A stretch of 6,455 bases of DNA from Flavobacteriales bacterium (GTDB taxonomy: Bacteria; Bacteroidota; Bacteroidia; Flavobacteriales_E; Vicingaceae). A model generated the notes under the pieces. That model was given only the letters and a program-made list of their open reading frames with translations. It made no database searches and was not told the origin of the DNA. This document shows positions 5,176 to 6,455 of the stretch, piece by piece (positions within the stretch are counted from its first letter, which is position 1; each line of letters starts with the position of its first letter). The stretch spans positions 1 to 6,455 of the forward strand of contig JAESUI010000164.1 in assembly GCA_016763135.1 (NCBI GenBank). The letters are read 5' to 3'. The position numbers were made by a program, and so were the translations under genes.

Positions 5176-6455
5176 ATGTCAGGTAATACTGGAAAAATAA
5201 CACAAGTAATTGGGCCCGTAATCGATGTAAGTTTTAATACAGAAAATGGAGAACTTCCAGATATTCTAGATTCATTAGAAATTACAAGAGCTAACGGTGA
5301 AAAAGTAATATTAGAATGTCAACAACATATTGGAGAGGATACCATTAGAACAATTGCAATGGATGCAAGTGATGGTTTAAGTAGGGGTATGGAAGTTGTT
5401 GCAACAGGTTCTCCTATTACAATGCCAATTGGAGAAAAAATTAGAGGAAGATTATTTAATGTAGTTGGAGATGCTATTGATGGTTTAGGAGAAGTTTCTA
5501 AAGAAGGTGGTTACCCAATTCACAGAGATCCTCCAAAATTTGAGGAATTAACTACTTCTGCAGAAGTGCTTTTTACAGGTATTAAAGTAATTGATTTAAT
5601 TGAACCTTATTCTAAAGGTGGTAAAATTGGTTTGTTTGGTGGTGCTGGTGTTGGTAAAACTGTATTGATTATGGAATTAATCAACAACATTGCAAAAGGT
5701 CACGCAGGTTTATCAGTATTTGCAGGTGTTGGAGAAAGAACGAGAGAAGGGAATGACTTATTGAGAGAGATGATTGAATCTGGCGTTATTAAGTACGGAG
5801 AAGCATTTGAAAAATCGATGGAAGAAGGTGGATGGGATTTATCTAAAGTAGATAAAGAAGGTTTATCTGGATCAATGGCAACATTGGTTTTCGGACAAAT
5901 GAATGAGCCTCCTGGAGCAAGAGCAAGAGTGGCACTTTCTGGATTAACATTAGCAGAATATTTTAGAGATGGAGAAGGTGATGGACAAGGTAGAGATATT
6001 TTATTCTTCATTGATAATATTTTTAGATTTACGCAAGCTGGTTCTGAAGTATCTGCACTATTGGGGCGTATGCCTTCAGCAGTAGGTTACCAACCAACAT
6101 TAGCCTCTGAGATGGGAGCGATGCAAGAAAGAATTACATCTACAAAAGCTGGGTCTATTACATCTGTACAAGCAGTTTATGTGCCTGCGGATGATTTAAC
6201 AGATCCTGCACCAGCAACAACATTTGCTCACTTAGATGCCACTACAGTACTTTCAAGAAAGATTGCTGAGTTAGGTATTTATCCGGCAGTGGATCCTTTG
6301 GATTCTACTTCAAGAATTTTAACAGCGGATATTTTAGGAAATGAGCATTATGATTGCGCACAACGTGTAAAAGAGTTGTTGCAACGTTATAAAGAATTAC
6401 AGGATATTATTGCTATTCTTGGAATGGAAGAATTATCTGAAGAAGATAAATCTGC
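5176..6455 (+). CDS. atpD: F1F0 ATP synthase subunit beta, C-terminal end beyond window
   Basis: Catalytic subunit of the F1 sector, which makes ATP from ADP and phosphate using the proton or sodium gradient. From ATG 5176 there are 426 codons to the edge with no stop; about 75 more residues are expected for this phylum. Visible motifs are the N-terminal beta-barrel domain GKITQVIGPVIDVSF (6-20), Walker A GGAGVGKT (155-162), GERTREG with catalytic-type Glu187 (186-192), GQMNEPPGAR (240-249), Walker B ILFFIDNIFRF with Asp280 (275-285), the family signature PAVDPLDSTS (370-379) and the DELSEED-loop equivalent EELSEED (418-424). Between GERTREG and GQMNEPPGAR lies a segment (about 205-233, including EEGGWDLSKVD) much longer than in E. 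coli; this insertion is typical of Bacteroidota. The gene opens its own unit with a promoter upstream; atpC would be expected next, outside the window. Confidence 0.98.
   Translation, partial: MSGNTGKITQVIGPVIDVSFNTENGELPDILDSLEITRANGEKVILECQQHIGEDTIRTIAMDASDGLSRGMEVVATGSPITMPIGEKIRGRLFNVVGDAIDGLGEVSKEGGYPIHRDPPKFEELTTSAEVLFTGIKVIDLIEPYSKGGKIGLFGGAGVGKTVLIMELINNIAKGHAGLSVFAGVGERTREGNDLLREMIESGVIKYGEAFEKSMEEGGWDLSKVDKEGLSGSMATLVFGQMNEPPGARARVALSGLTLAEYFRDGEGDGQGRDILFFIDNIFRFTQAGSEVSALLGRMPSAVGYQPTLASEMGAMQERITSTKAGSITSVQAVYVPADDLTDPAPATTFAHLDATTVLSRKIAELGIYPAVDPLDSTSRILTADILGNEHYDCAQRVKELLQRYKELQDIIAILGMEELSEEDKS

Noticed and set aside
5700..6011. Minus-strand open frame of 103 codons rich in Ser and Pro
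   Set aside because: It is antisense to the most conserved part of atpD; the Ser/Pro-rich composition is what the reverse complement of its Gly, Glu and Arg codons produces.
1..6455. A CRISPR array, defence island, transposon, tRNA or phage element
   Set aside because: No direct repeats, terminal inverted repeats, integrase or transposase motifs, or tRNA-like sequence was seen; all genes are housekeeping or envelope types.

Overview
The window looks like an ordinary chromosomal core segment of an AT-rich member of the Bacteroidota, most likely a Flavobacteriales-type organism. Four things point there. The promoter-like boxes fit the Bacteroidota pattern TAnnTTTG. There are no Shine-Dalgarno sequences in front of the genes. 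The ATP synthase beta subunit carries a long insertion between its GERTREG and GQMNEPPGAR motifs, which is typical of this phylum. The HemH, UbiA-like and secreted unknown proteins resemble families I know from Flavobacteriia. I see no mobile element, tRNA, rRNA, CRISPR array or phage gene.

Layout from left to right. The minus strand carries the N-terminal part of a YdcF/ElyC/SanA-like membrane protein (1-308, cut by the edge), preceded in the same transcription unit by ferrochelatase hemH (311-1318). A 54-bp divergent gap separates hemH from a hemJ-type gene on the plus strand (1373-1919), whose reading frame is broken near codon 21. This gene runs convergently into, and overlaps by 26 bp, a minus-strand UbiA-superfamily membrane protein (1894-2781). 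That gene sits 5 bp downstream of a secreted or envelope protein of unknown function (2787-3401), which has its own promoter. Further right on the minus strand is a secreted leucine-rich-repeat protein (3499-4113, TTG start), which overlaps the end of ribF (4079-5008, GTG start) by 35 bp. A 167-bp divergent region then leads into atpD on the plus strand (5176 to the window edge).

Functionally, hemJ and hemH encode the last two steps of protoporphyrin-dependent haem synthesis. RibF makes FMN and FAD. AtpD is the catalytic subunit of F1-ATPase. The segment is therefore rich in cofactor and energy housekeeping genes, interspersed with envelope proteins of unknown role.

The points most worth a second look are the apparent 2-base deletion in hemJ, an internal four-cysteine cluster in ferrochelatase that fits an unusual [2Fe-2S] class, promoters lying so close to start codons that the mRNAs would be leaderless, and a UbiA-like protein whose first aspartate-rich motif is absent. 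I found no convincing new multi-gene system.
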